A stretch of DNA of 64,000 bases from Crocinitomicaceae bacterium (GTDB lineage: Bacteria; Bacteroidota; Bacteroidia; Flavobacteriales_D; Crocinitomicaceae). Each line of letters opens with the position of its first letter. The stretch's first letter is position 1. Shown piece after piece: positions 37,971 through 47,273 of this stretch. Both the position numbers and the translations under genes were made by a program. The notes beneath the pieces were generated by a model. The model had not been told where the DNA came from. It saw only the letters and a list, made by a program, of their open reading frames with translations, and ran no database searches. Location: positions 1-64,000 of the forward strand of contig JAIOZF010000005.1 in assembly GCA_021740745.1 (NCBI GenBank), read 5' to 3'.

Positions 37971-40900
37971 ATGAAAAACCTTTTTTTAGTTACCCTTCTA
38001 CTATTTGGATCGAATATCGCGCTGTCGCAAACATATTGGCAACAAGAAGTGAATTACAAGATTGATGTTAAACTAGATGATGTTAATCATACTATCTCAG
38101 CATTTGAGGAGTTTGAGTACATTAATAACTCACCAGATCAATTGGATAAAATATATATTCACCTTTGGCCAAATGCCTATCGCAATGGAAAAACTGCTCT
38201 AGGAAAACAACAGTATCACGGTGGTGAAACCATGTTAACCTATGGTGATGATATAGATAAAGGTGGAATTGATTCACTTGATTTTAAAGTAAATGGACTT
38301 GCAACCAAATGGGAATATGATCCAGAACATATTGATATCGGTATAATTTATCTTGCAACACCTCTTAAAAGTGGAGAACAAATTACCATTTCAACCCCCT
38401 TTAAAGTTAAATTACCTTCAGGTAAAATTTCTCGTTTAGGACATATTGATCAATCTTATCAAATAACTCAATGGTATCCAAAACCAGCAGTATATGATAA
38501 AAATGGTTGGAACCCAATTCCATATTTGAACCAAGGTGAATTTTATTCTGAATATGGAACGTTTGATGTAAGCATAACACTTCCGAAAAACTATGTGGTT
38601 GGATCAACAGGTGATTTACAAACAGATTCTGAAATCACTTTTCTTGAAAACAAATCACTGGAAACACTTACAAAAATTACAGAATACCTTCAGCAAAAGC
38701 AAGGTCGAGCGGGAAAAACAGATTTCCCTCCTTCTTCTACTGAATGGAAAACGATTCGCTATACACAATCCAAAGTGCATGATTTTGCATGGTTCGCCGA
38801 TAAACGCTTTGCCGTAAACAAGGGAGAAGTCACGCTTCCTCATTCCAAAAGAAAGGTTACCACTTGGGCAATGTGGGTCCCTCACAACACCTTTACTTGG
38901 CGTTATGCTGATGAATATTTGAGAGATGGGACTTATTATTATTCACTTTGGAATGGTGATTATCCTTACAATCAAGTTACAGCTGTTGATGGTACAATCA
39001 GTGCGGGTGGTGGAATGGAGTATCCAAATGTTACGGTTATTGGAAATGCGAGCAACAAGGAAGAATTGGAGGTGGTGATTGTTCACGAAGTTGGTCACAA
39101 CTGGTTTTACGGAATTATGGGCACCAATGAGCGCGTTCATGGATGGATGGATGAAGGAATCAATACCTTGAATGAAATACGCTACGTTCAAACGAAATAC
39201 CCGGATAACACGCGTTTATCAGATATGGTCATGAATGGACAGTTTCACATGAATGATTTGGATCACCACGATATGGCCGATGTATTTTATCGTTTATCAG
39301 CCGTGTTAGGAGAAGATCAACCAATTGAAACACATTCAGCTGAATTTACATCCGCTAATTACGGTGGAATCATGTATCAAAAAACAGGATTAGTTTTCTA
39401 TTACCTGAAAGATTATTTAGGAGATGAATTGTTCGATAAGTCAATGATGGCTTATTTTGAAGAATGGAAATTCAAACATCCACAACCAGAGGATATGCGT
39501 GCAACTTTAGAACGTGTTTCTGGTAAAAACCTTAACTGGTTGTTTGAAGATTTAATTCAAACGACAAAGCATGCTGATTATAAGTTAGTGAAGGTTAAAG
39601 AAAACGAAACCGGTACTTCAGTAAAAGTTAAAAATGTAGGGCAAGTTGATGGTCCAATTGAAGTCAATGCCATTAAAAATGGTGAAGTTGTGGAGACCAA
39701 ATGGGCTGAACCTGGTCAGAAAAAGTCTACCCTTGAACTAACAACGAAAGATGCGGATGAAATTCGAATTGACGCGAGTAAAGATATTCCTGAATTGTAT
39801 CGCAAGAACAATAATTGGAAATCAACAGGCATTTGTAAGAAGTTTGAACCACTTGCTTTCGAATTTTTAATTGGTGACAACGAGCCGACAAAAACGAATC
39901 TTTTTTGGACTCCAGTGATTGCTGGCAACGCCTATGACAAATTCATGATTGGTGCAGCTATTCACAACAATGCCATCCCGTTTAATAAATTTCAGTACTT
40001 AATTGCTCCAATGTATTCTTTTGGTCGACAAATGGTTTCTGGAATAGCAGAATTTAGCTATACTTCCCTGCCTTCACGTGGATTGAAAACTTCACGTTTT
40101 GGTTTATCCGTTAAATCGTTCAAATTCGATACAACTGCAAATTTGCGTAAAAATCAAGGAGCATATTTGGCAATTGCACCATACTGGATAGCGAAAATTG
40201 GTAACAAGCGAAACTCTTCTCCACTTTCACAGCAAATTTTAATTCAAGGCATTGGACGTTATGATATTTATTCAAACGTGCGTGCAAATTACGTAGGTGG
40301 TTTAATTAAATACAATCTTGATTTAAGTTATCCCGATCACAAATTAAACATTCAAGTGCGTAACGAAAACATTGCTGCAACAGAAGTCGATATGGGTCGC
40401 ATTTTGGTTGAATCAACATATCGCTTCCGTTATTTAAAAAACAAGATGAAGCGTTGGGTTGAAATTCGTGGATTCATTGGAAATAATTACACTTTCAGAA
40501 AAAAATTCAACAATTCTTACACTTATCCGTTTGCAATGTCATTAAGCGGAAGCGACGGTCAACAAGATTTATTCTTCGAAGATTACTATTTTGGAAGGGG
40601 AAGCATCTCTGGATTATGGTCTCAACAGCGCGATGAAAACATGGGTGGATTTAAAAGTACAGCTTGGTATGGAACAACGAGTAATTGTATGGCAACTGGA
40701 AACTTATATGTTCAATTACCCATTCCTCAAGTTGGTATTTTCGGAATTTTTGCAGATGCCGGAGCATTTAACAATGGTGTAAGCGTTAAGACTGCTATAA
40801 ATACAGGTTTAGCAATGCGTTTAGGTAAAATCTTCGCTATCTATTTCCCTATATGGATGAGTGATGAATTATCAAATTCTTTTGGTAGTTCTTCTTACGG

Positions 40901-40973
40901 TGAAAAAGTACGTTTCACGTTGAAGTTCAATCCAATTAACAAACCATTGAAATTAGGATCTTTGTTGGAGTAA
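37971..40973 (+). CDS. M1 family metallopeptidase
   Basis: GGGMEYPNVTVIG, VIVHEVGHNWFYGIMGTNERVHGWMDEGINTLNE (HEXXH-18-E). Confidence 0.95.
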   Translation: MKNLFLVTLLLFGSNIALSQTYWQQEVNYKIDVKLDDVNHTISAFEEFEYINNSPDQLDKIYIHLWPNAYRNGKTALGKQQYHGGETMLTYGDDIDKGGIDSLDFKVNGLATKWEYDPEHIDIGIIYLATPLKSGEQITISTPFKVKLPSGKISRLGHIDQSYQITQWYPKPAVYDKNGWNPIPYLNQGEFYSEYGTFDVSITLPKNYVVGSTGDLQTDSEITFLENKSLETLTKITEYLQQKQGRAGKTDFPPSSTEWKTIRYTQSKVHDFAWFADKRFAVNKGEVTLPHSKRKVTTWAMWVPHNTFTWRYADEYLRDGTYYYSLWNGDYPYNQVTAVDGTISAGGGMEYPNVTVIGNASNKEELEVVIVHEVGHNWFYGIMGTNERVHGWMDEGINTLNEIRYVQTKYPDNTRLSDMVMNGQFHMNDLDHHDMADVFYRLSAVLGEDQPIETHSAEFTSANYGGIMYQKTGLVFYYLKDYLGDELFDKSMMAYFEEWKFKHPQPEDMRATLERVSGKNLNWLFEDLIQTTKHADYKLVKVKENETGTSVKVKNVGQVDGPIEVNAIKNGEVVETKWAEPGQKKSTLELTTKDADEIRIDASKDIPELYRKNNNWKSTGICKKFEPLAFEFLIGDNEPTKTNLFWTPVIAGNAYDKFMIGAAIHNNAIPFNKFQYLIAPMYSFGRQMVSGIAEFSYTSLPSRGLKTSRFGLSVKSFKFDTTANLRKNQGAYLAIAPYWIAKIGNKRNSSPLSQQILIQGIGRYDIYSNVRANYVGGLIKYNLDLSYPDHKLNIQVRNENIAATEVDMGRILVESTYRFRYLKNKMKRWVEIRGFIGNNYTFRKKFNNSYTYPFAMSLSGSDGQQDLFFEDYYFGRGSISGLWSQQRDENMGGFKSTAWYGTTSNCMATGNLYVQLPIPQVGIFGIFADAGAFNNGVSVKTAINTGLAMRLGKIFAIYFPIWMSDELSNSFGSSSYGEKVRFTLKFNPINKPLKLGSLLE

Positions 40974-40978
40974 GGGAT

Positions 40979-41374
40979 ATGAAAAAAGCACATTTATTAT
41001 TCGTTTTAATCGGTCTGAGTGTTTTGTTTGCTGCTTGCACGAAAAAGACATTTAAATTGAAAGAGGAATTTACGCTTGCGTTTAATAACACTGGGATAGT
41101 GAAATTGGGAGGTAAAGACAAAATGGAACTCAAATTCACAAAGTTGGTGGAAGAATCACGTTGTGCACCAGGAAAGACCTGTGTTTGGGAAGGAAGAGTT
41201 TCAGTTGATATTGAACTTGACAACAACGAAATTATAACACTTGGATTGGGAGATGGATTTACATCAGTTACAAGCTACAAAAATCACAACATAGAATTGC
41301 TGGAAGTTTCTTACGAAAATAAAGAAGACTTTGGTAAGGAAAGCAAATATATCCTAAAACTGAAAGTAGATTAA
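40979..41374 (+). CDS. putative lipoprotein of unknown function
   Basis: MKKAHLLFVLIGLSVLFAACTKK lipobox; RCAPGKTCVWEGRVSVDIEL. Confidence 0.8.
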   Translation: MKKAHLLFVLIGLSVLFAACTKKTFKLKEEFTLAFNNTGIVKLGGKDKMELKFTKLVEESRCAPGKTCVWEGRVSVDIELDNNEIITLGLGDGFTSVTSYKNHNIELLEVSYENKEDFGKESKYILKLKVD

Positions 41375-41380
41375 ATCAAT

Positions 41381-42502
41381 TTATTTCGTTTCACGAATTT
41401 GTTTGAAACCGATAGAAAGGGTACGTTCGTAATTGCGTAGAATTTTGATTTCAGATGGGTTGACAAGACATAACGAAACACCTTCTTTTCCTGCTCTTGC
41501 CGTTCTTCCGCTTCGATGCGTGTAATATTCTTCGCTTTCTGGTAATTGATAGTGAATAACAAACGAAAGTCCTTCCACATCTATTCCTCGAGCCGCCAAA
41601 TCAGTTGCAACCAAAATTTGTACGTTGCCATTTTTAAATGCGCGCATTACTTTATCACGTTCCTTTTGTTGCAAGTCACCATGAATTGCATCCGCTAATA
41701 CATTTTTTGATTGAAGTTGTTTTGCTAATTTCTGAGCGGTAGCTTTCGTTCTGCAAAAAACAACTCCCCTATTCTCTTTTTCAGTTTTCAAAAATTGCAA
41801 CAAGACATATAATTTATCTGTATCATCGCAAATTAAGTACTGATGATTAATCTTGTTGTTAACAACATTCTTCGGATTAACCGTTATCCTATGTGCATTT
41901 GGAGAAAGATACTTTTTAATAATTTGTTGAATTCCCGCTGGTATTGTTGCCGAAAAAAGCCATTTATTTCCAACGTTGCGCATCGAACTCATGATTTCGT
42001 CCAATTCAACTTTGAAACCCATGCTCAACATCTCATCTGCCTCATCCAAAACAATTGTCTCAACATGACTCAAATCGAGTGCTTTTCGATTGATTAAATC
42101 GATTAATCGTCCAGGTGTTGCAACCACAATGTGTGTTGGTCGTTGCAAAGCAGATATCTGCAAATCAATATTTTCTCCACCATAAACAGCTTCGATAAAT
42201 ATGCGTTCTGAGTATTTCGTGAATTTGAATAATTGTTTGGCGACTTGCTGACCTAATTCACGTGTGGGACATAAAATCAAGGCTTGAATTTCCTTTCGAT
42301 CAGCATCGATGTTTTCCAAAAGTGGTAATCCGTAAGCAGCCGTTTTACCTGTTCCCGTTTGAGCTTGACCCACAATATCTGTTTCTCCATCAATCAATAA
42401 TGGAATTACTTTATGCTGAATCTCCGTTGGAGTAATGATGTTCAACTCTTTCAATCCTTTAATAAGATTGCCACTTACGCCTAATTCTTCAAAATTTCTC
42501 AA
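41381..42502 (-). CDS. DEAD-box RNA helicase, core only
   Basis: AQTGTGKTAAYGLPLL, PTRELGQQV, VLDEADEMLSMGF, FSATIP, HRSGRTARAGKEG. Confidence 0.96.
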   Translation of the reverse strand: MRNFEELGVSGNLIKGLKELNIITPTEIQHKVIPLLIDGETDIVGQAQTGTGKTAAYGLPLLENIDADRKEIQALILCPTRELGQQVAKQLFKFTKYSERIFIEAVYGGENIDLQISALQRPTHIVVATPGRLIDLINRKALDLSHVETIVLDEADEMLSMGFKVELDEIMSSMRNVGNKWLFSATIPAGIQQIIKKYLSPNAHRITVNPKNVVNNKINHQYLICDDTDKLYVLLQFLKTEKENRGVVFCRTKATAQKLAKQLQSKNVLADAIHGDLQQKERDKVMRAFKNGNVQILVATDLAARGIDVEGLSFVIHYQLPESEEYYTHRSGRTARAGKEGVSLCLVNPSEIKILRNYERTLSIGFKQIRETK

Positions 42503-42574
42503 AACGGATGGAATATATTTAATGGTACAAAGGTAATTGAAAGTTTGGGAGACATTGAATTTAAAAAAGAACCC

Positions 42575-42997
42575 CTACTCTGAATCAATTAATTCAGCAT
42601 TACTTTTTATTTCAACTACCTTTTTATAAACTAGGAAATAATACGCAACAGCTCCTATTATTTCATATCCGATTAATCCAATGATACTAAAGAGTTCGAA
42701 GCCAATAAAAAAGATAGTACCAACAAAATGAATTACAAATATTGAGAAATGAAGCCAAATTGTAAAAGGGATTTTTTTCCATTGTTCGATCAGATAAATG
42801 ATAAAAATAGATGGAAATGATAACAGGAAACTTAAAATAAACCCAACAATAAAAACAAAAATAATATAATCAAATCCACGATTGAATCCAGGATTAGGAG
42901 TCGATAAAACCATTTCCTCCATCCACCATAGAAAAGTATTCATTAAGCTACCTCCAATAGCAATCGACAACCAAACAAGGAAATAGTTTTTCAACAT
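42575..42997 (-). CDS. small integral membrane protein, unknown
   Basis: 140 aa with ~4 hydrophobic segments. Confidence 0.7.
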   Translation of the reverse strand: MLKNYFLVWLSIAIGGSLMNTFLWWMEEMVLSTPNPGFNRGFDYIIFVFIVGFILSFLLSFPSIFIIYLIEQWKKIPFTIWLHFSIFVIHFVGTIFFIGFELFSIIGLIGYEIIGAVAYYFLVYKKVVEIKSNAELIDSE

Positions 42998-44884
42998 TTA
43001 AATAAACTCAGATAATTCCAACCAACGATCAGTCGCTGTTTCCAACTTAGAAACAACCTCCGACAAGCGAATTCCAGCATTCATTAATTCTTCGTTTGAC
43101 AAGCTTGAATCGGAAAGTTTATTCGTCAATTCCTCTTTTTCTAATTCAAGAATTTCCATGTCCTTTTCGGCTTGCTTGAATTCTTCTTTTTCCTTGAATG
43201 ACAATTTTCGTTTCTCAGCTGGCTTTTCAGAAGATTCAGAAAGTTGGGTAACCTTCACTTGTTTAGCCGGTTCACCATCCTTAATTTCTTGCTTTTCCTT
43301 TTTATAATCTGCCGCTGTTTGCTTACGGTATTCAGTGTAATTTCCAATAATATCTTTGATGGCACCTTCGCCTTCAAAAACAAATAAATGGTCAACCATT
43401 TTATCCATGAAATAACGGTCATGCGAAACAACAATCAAGCATCCTTCGAAGGTACGCAGGTAGTCTTCCAAGACTGACATTACGAAAATGTCAAGGTCAT
43501 TTGTTGGCTCATCTAAAATCAAGAAATTGGGATTAGACATCAACACCGTCATCAGTTTCAATCGACGTTTTTCTCCGCCACTCAACTTGTGTACAAAGTT
43601 GTAGTGCATATGACGTTCAAAAAGGAACTTCTCCAAAAACTGCGCAGCAGATAACTGACGACCTTTCTCAAGTGGAATAAATTCTGCAATATCGCGAATG
43701 ACATCAATCACTTTTTTGTCTTCATCAACCTTTATCAAATCTTGACTGTAGTAACCGAAAACGACTGTTTCACCCGTTACAACCTTTCCTCTATCAATCT
43801 CTTCTCGACCTTGAATCACATTCAAAAAAGTCGATTTACCCGTACCATTGTTTCCAACAATCCCCAAGCGTTCTTTGCGCTGAAAATTATAGGTAAAATT
43901 ATCTAAAATGACTTTATCACCGTAGGATTTTCCGATCTTGTGTAATTCCAAAATTTTAGATCCAAGACGTTCCATTTTAACTGGAATATCAATTTCATCC
44001 TCATCAATTCGTTGACTTGCAGCCTTTTTAACGCCTTCAAACGAATCAACTCTCGCTTTTTGTTTTACACTTCTCGCTTTCGGTTGACGACGAATCCAAT
44101 CTAATTCCTTTTTAAACGTATTCTTCGCTTTTTCAATGGTTGAAGACAATTGCTCTTGACGCTCCGCCTTCTTCTCTAAATAATAGGAGAAATTTCCTTT
44201 GTATTTATAGATCGTTTTATCTTCCAATTCATAAATAGTATCACATACAACCTCTAAAAAATAGCGGTCATGCGTCACCATTAAAATCGTTGATTTTGAC
44301 TTAGAAAGGTATTCTTCCAACCATTCGATCATATCTAAATCCAAGTGATTCGTTGGCTCATCGAGGATTAAGAAATCTGCTTCCGCAACTAGAACTTGGG
44401 CCAATGCCACACGTTTTTTTTGTCCACCAGATAGACTTCCAATCAATAAATCGGTGTTGTCCAATTTCAAAACAGAAAGAATCTGATTCACTTTGACTTC
44501 CATATCCCAAGCATTTAACTCAGTCAGTTCGTCGTAACATTCATGAATCAATGCTTCATTCCCTTCACGAAGTGCTTGATTGTATTTTTTAACTATTTGT
44601 AATTCAGGTAAATCATGCGAAAAAACAGCTTCAAGAATGGTATGTGTATCATCTAAATTTTCACTTTGCTGCATAAAAGCAACTCGAATATCATTGCGAT
44701 AAACGATGCGACCACTATCATAGGGTTCCAGCTCCATCAAACAGCGCAGCATGGTCGTTTTACCGTTACCATTTTTAGCAACGATTGCCACTTTTTGACC
44801 GAGGTCAATACCGAAAGTTAAATCAGAAAAAATAACTCGATCACCAAACGATTTGGTGAGATTTTCAACAGAAAGATAATTCAT
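42998..44884 (-). CDS. ABC-F family ATPase (Uup-like)
   Basis: Two ABC cassettes: AKNGNGKTTMLR/LSGGQKKRVALAQ/LILDEPTNHLDLD and GNNGTGKSTFLN/LSGGEKRRLKLM/LILDEPTNDLDI; C-terminal coiled coil. Confidence 0.96.
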   Translation of the reverse strand: MNYLSVENLTKSFGDRVIFSDLTFGIDLGQKVAIVAKNGNGKTTMLRCLMELEPYDSGRIVYRNDIRVAFMQQSENLDDTHTILEAVFSHDLPELQIVKKYNQALREGNEALIHECYDELTELNAWDMEVKVNQILSVLKLDNTDLLIGSLSGGQKKRVALAQVLVAEADFLILDEPTNHLDLDMIEWLEEYLSKSKSTILMVTHDRYFLEVVCDTIYELEDKTIYKYKGNFSYYLEKKAERQEQLSSTIEKAKNTFKKELDWIRRQPKARSVKQKARVDSFEGVKKAASQRIDEDEIDIPVKMERLGSKILELHKIGKSYGDKVILDNFTYNFQRKERLGIVGNNGTGKSTFLNVIQGREEIDRGKVVTGETVVFGYYSQDLIKVDEDKKVIDVIRDIAEFIPLEKGRQLSAAQFLEKFLFERHMHYNFVHKLSGGEKRRLKLMTVLMSNPNFLILDEPTNDLDIFVMSVLEDYLRTFEGCLIVVSHDRYFMDKMVDHLFVFEGEGAIKDIIGNYTEYRKQTAADYKKEKQEIKDGEPAKQVKVTQLSESSEKPAEKRKLSFKEKEEFKQAEKDMEILELEKEELTNKLSDSSLSNEELMNAGIRLSEVVSKLETATDRWLELSEFI

Positions 44885-44887
44885 GAA

Positions 44888-45370
44888 TTAACGCAAGCGG
44901 TTAAGTGAATCAATCAAACCTTTGTCGCGTTTGATTGAGATATTTGCAAGAAAAACGAATGGTAAACCAAGCACAAAAAGAAGATATCCAAGACCCAATT
45001 CTCGTTTAAAAGGTCCACCTTCGAATTGGTTTTCTCCAATAAAAGAGAATACAACAAGAGCAATGGTTAAAAGCAAGTATAGAAAAAATACGATTCGCAC
45101 CAATTTCAATTGACGACTTAAATTTTTGTACGCCATTAGGGTGACAAAAAGCAATAATACGATGGCTATCAAGCTAATATAAAATGGATAAGCATTTACA
45201 ACTTCTGCTTTTCCGGAAGTAGATGAATTAGCATATTGAGAAATTCCATAAGAATTAAACACAAAATAGAAATCATTACCAACAAAACGAAAAACCTCAC
45301 TCCCTGTCGCCACGATAGAAAGCAAAATCATAGAAACGGCCAAATAGATTGTTTGAATACGTTGAATCAT
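44888..45370 (-). CDS. DUF4293 family membrane protein
   Basis: MIQRIQTIYLAVSMILLSIVATGSEVFRF, four TMs; typical Bacteroidota protein. Confidence 0.88.
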   Translation of the reverse strand: MIQRIQTIYLAVSMILLSIVATGSEVFRFVGNDFYFVFNSYGISQYANSSTSGKAEVVNAYPFYISLIAIVLLLFVTLMAYKNLSRQLKLVRIVFFLYLLLTIALVVFSFIGENQFEGGPFKRELGLGYLLFVLGLPFVFLANISIKRDKGLIDSLNRLR

Positions 45371-45565
45371 TTGAATGTAAATTTTACACAAAGAAAGTGA
45401 AAATCGAGCACATAATGAATTCCGGAATGCATCAAATATAAACTTCATGCAATTATGGGGAGGCTACACAAAAACTTCATCCTATCATGATGATTATCAT
45501 TAATTGGTTTAATTTCAGTCGCACAGTGTTTTAATTATCCTAACAATCAAGACAGGATCCAACGA

Positions 45566-45769
45566 TGAAAAAATAACAAACTATAAAATTGTCAATTATT
45601 TTCGAAAATGAAAATTTACAGACATATATTGAATATTAGTGCAGTTTGAATAAATATTCAATGCCTATTTTTGTATTTTATAAACTTATCTTTGGGAGGA
45701 CTGAATAAGTTTGTTTTAATTTACGCTATCTATTATTTTTACAGGCAACTTTAGAAGACATTTTGCGTC
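45566..45769 (+). promoter_or_regulatory. duplicated promoter/leader, copy 1
   Basis: 204-bp ungapped match to 54718..54921 with about a dozen mismatches by eye; contains TTTG (45645) -17 bp- TATTTTTG (45666..45673), a good Bacteroidota sigma-factor promoter. Confidence 0.9.
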
Positions 45770-45910
45770 TAAATAGGCCATCCTTAGAAATGTAGTTTTC
45801 GTTCGATATTTTTTCAAACCACAAAAAATCAACATTTTAAGTTTTTATGAATGAATCGAGACATTCATAACTTTCTTGAAAAGAATAATTGTTTGATGAA
45901 AAAATGTTAA

Positions 45911-46564
45911 ATGAAAAATAAAGTTAACCTATTAACTGTCTTCAGTTTTGTTTTTATTACTAGCTTTTTTGCCAATGCTCAAAACAAGGCTGCAGAAGGG
46001 ATGGAAGCATCAGAAACTAACTTTTCTAGTTTTACAGATCGCCCAATTCAAAATTTAGGTAATTGGAAGAAAATCAATAAAGAAGCGTTTTATTCTCATC
46101 CAGAGTTTGGTATTTTGTCATTAGATGCATCTTGTAAAGATTGTTCCGAAGACTTATCGAAACGAACGGTAGATGAACGATTTTTTGTTGATAATAATGA
46201 CCATAAACAATTTTATCAGCAAAAAGCAATGGGAGAATTGCATGAGCTCATTGGAGGCAATTGGACAACAATTGATCATCGTTTGAAAAAAGTCTCTAAT
46301 GGCATCTATAAATCTGGTTTTAATTTGGATAGGGCTGGTTTTGACCTTGCAAATAAAATATCGTTACTTGAAACTACTAATGGCAATCTAAGTTTCAATA
46401 ATTGGAGATTGATTTTAAAAAAAGATGGTCAATTACAGGGCCCTATTTCAGCCAACTGGTCAATCATTTCAATCGGTGATGATGGCGTTAATATAACAGC
46501 TGTATTCCCGGGAATTGATGCTTTTATTATTGATAACTTCTGCACCCTTAACGTTAAAGTTTAA
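45911..46564 (+). CDS. secreted protein of unknown function (217 aa), possibly truncated N-terminal module of a larger surface protein
   Basis: Signal peptide MKNKVNLLTVFSFVFITSFFANAQ; no counterpart in cassette copy 2. Confidence 0.75.
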   Translation: MKNKVNLLTVFSFVFITSFFANAQNKAAEGMEASETNFSSFTDRPIQNLGNWKKINKEAFYSHPEFGILSLDASCKDCSEDLSKRTVDERFFVDNNDHKQFYQQKAMGELHELIGGNWTTIDHRLKKVSNGIYKSGFNLDRAGFDLANKISLLETTNGNLSFNNWRLILKKDGQLQGPISANWSIISIGDDGVNITAVFPGIDAFIIDNFCTLNVKV

Positions 46565-46731
46565 ATGTTTTATATTCAAGTATTTATAAAAATTATCGGA
46601 TGAATATTTGAAATTATTTAGTTTTTTATGTATAAAATAATTAATACACAACTGATTAATAAACAACTGATTATACAAATTTACGTCATTCAAAAAATAA
46701 ATTAAGTCAACAATACTATAACTACTACTCA

Positions 46732-47211
46732 ATGCGCATAGTTCCCTTAATATTAGCTATACTGTCTGTTCTGATTTGTCAAAACAGCATTTCTCAACAA
46801 CAAATATCAACAGATACAATTAATTTAATTGACAAATACTCAGTTGATTGGCTAACATATTTTGAAAATGATCAAGTTAAGATTGAATATAAATTCTCAG
46901 AATGCGATCCTGAAATGGGATATGATTTCGAACAAGTGAATTTTAAGTTTATCAATAAAACTTCTACCAAACTTGATCTCAATTGGCATATCCATTTGTA
47001 TTATGATAAAAAATGCTTGACATGTAATTATCCGGATGAGTATGCGCGAACCATTCAATTGCTACCAAATGAGACACTAGAAGGGAATTGCGACCGAGAA
47101 ACTATTAATGAATTGAAATTGTTTTCAAAATTCACTGATGTAAACTATTCTAAAGGTGCGATTTTAACAAGTTTTCAGTTAGCTTCATTAAATATTGCAT
47201 TTCCTCAGTAA
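46732..47211 (+). CDS. secreted companion protein, paralog 1
   Basis: Signal peptide; core GYDFEQVNFKFINKTSTKLDLNWHIHLYYDKKCLTCN shared with 54951..55421. Confidence 0.88.
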   Translation: MRIVPLILAILSVLICQNSISQQQISTDTINLIDKYSVDWLTYFENDQVKIEYKFSECDPEMGYDFEQVNFKFINKTSTKLDLNWHIHLYYDKKCLTCNYPDEYARTIQLLPNETLEGNCDRETINELKLFSKFTDVNYSKGAILTSFQLASLNIAFPQ

Positions 47212-47273
47212 TTCAGATTTAATTTTATTTGATACTAAAGCATTCAAATGAATAACAAAACTATTCCACAAAA

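Noticed and set aside
41381-42502. Truncated DEAD-box pseudogene
   Set aside because: Lacks the usual C-terminal RNA-binding extension, but the helicase core motifs are complete; core-only helicases are common.
46469-46732. 87-aa minus-strand ORF
   Set aside because: AT-rich intergenic/antisense reading with no recognizable motif or signal.
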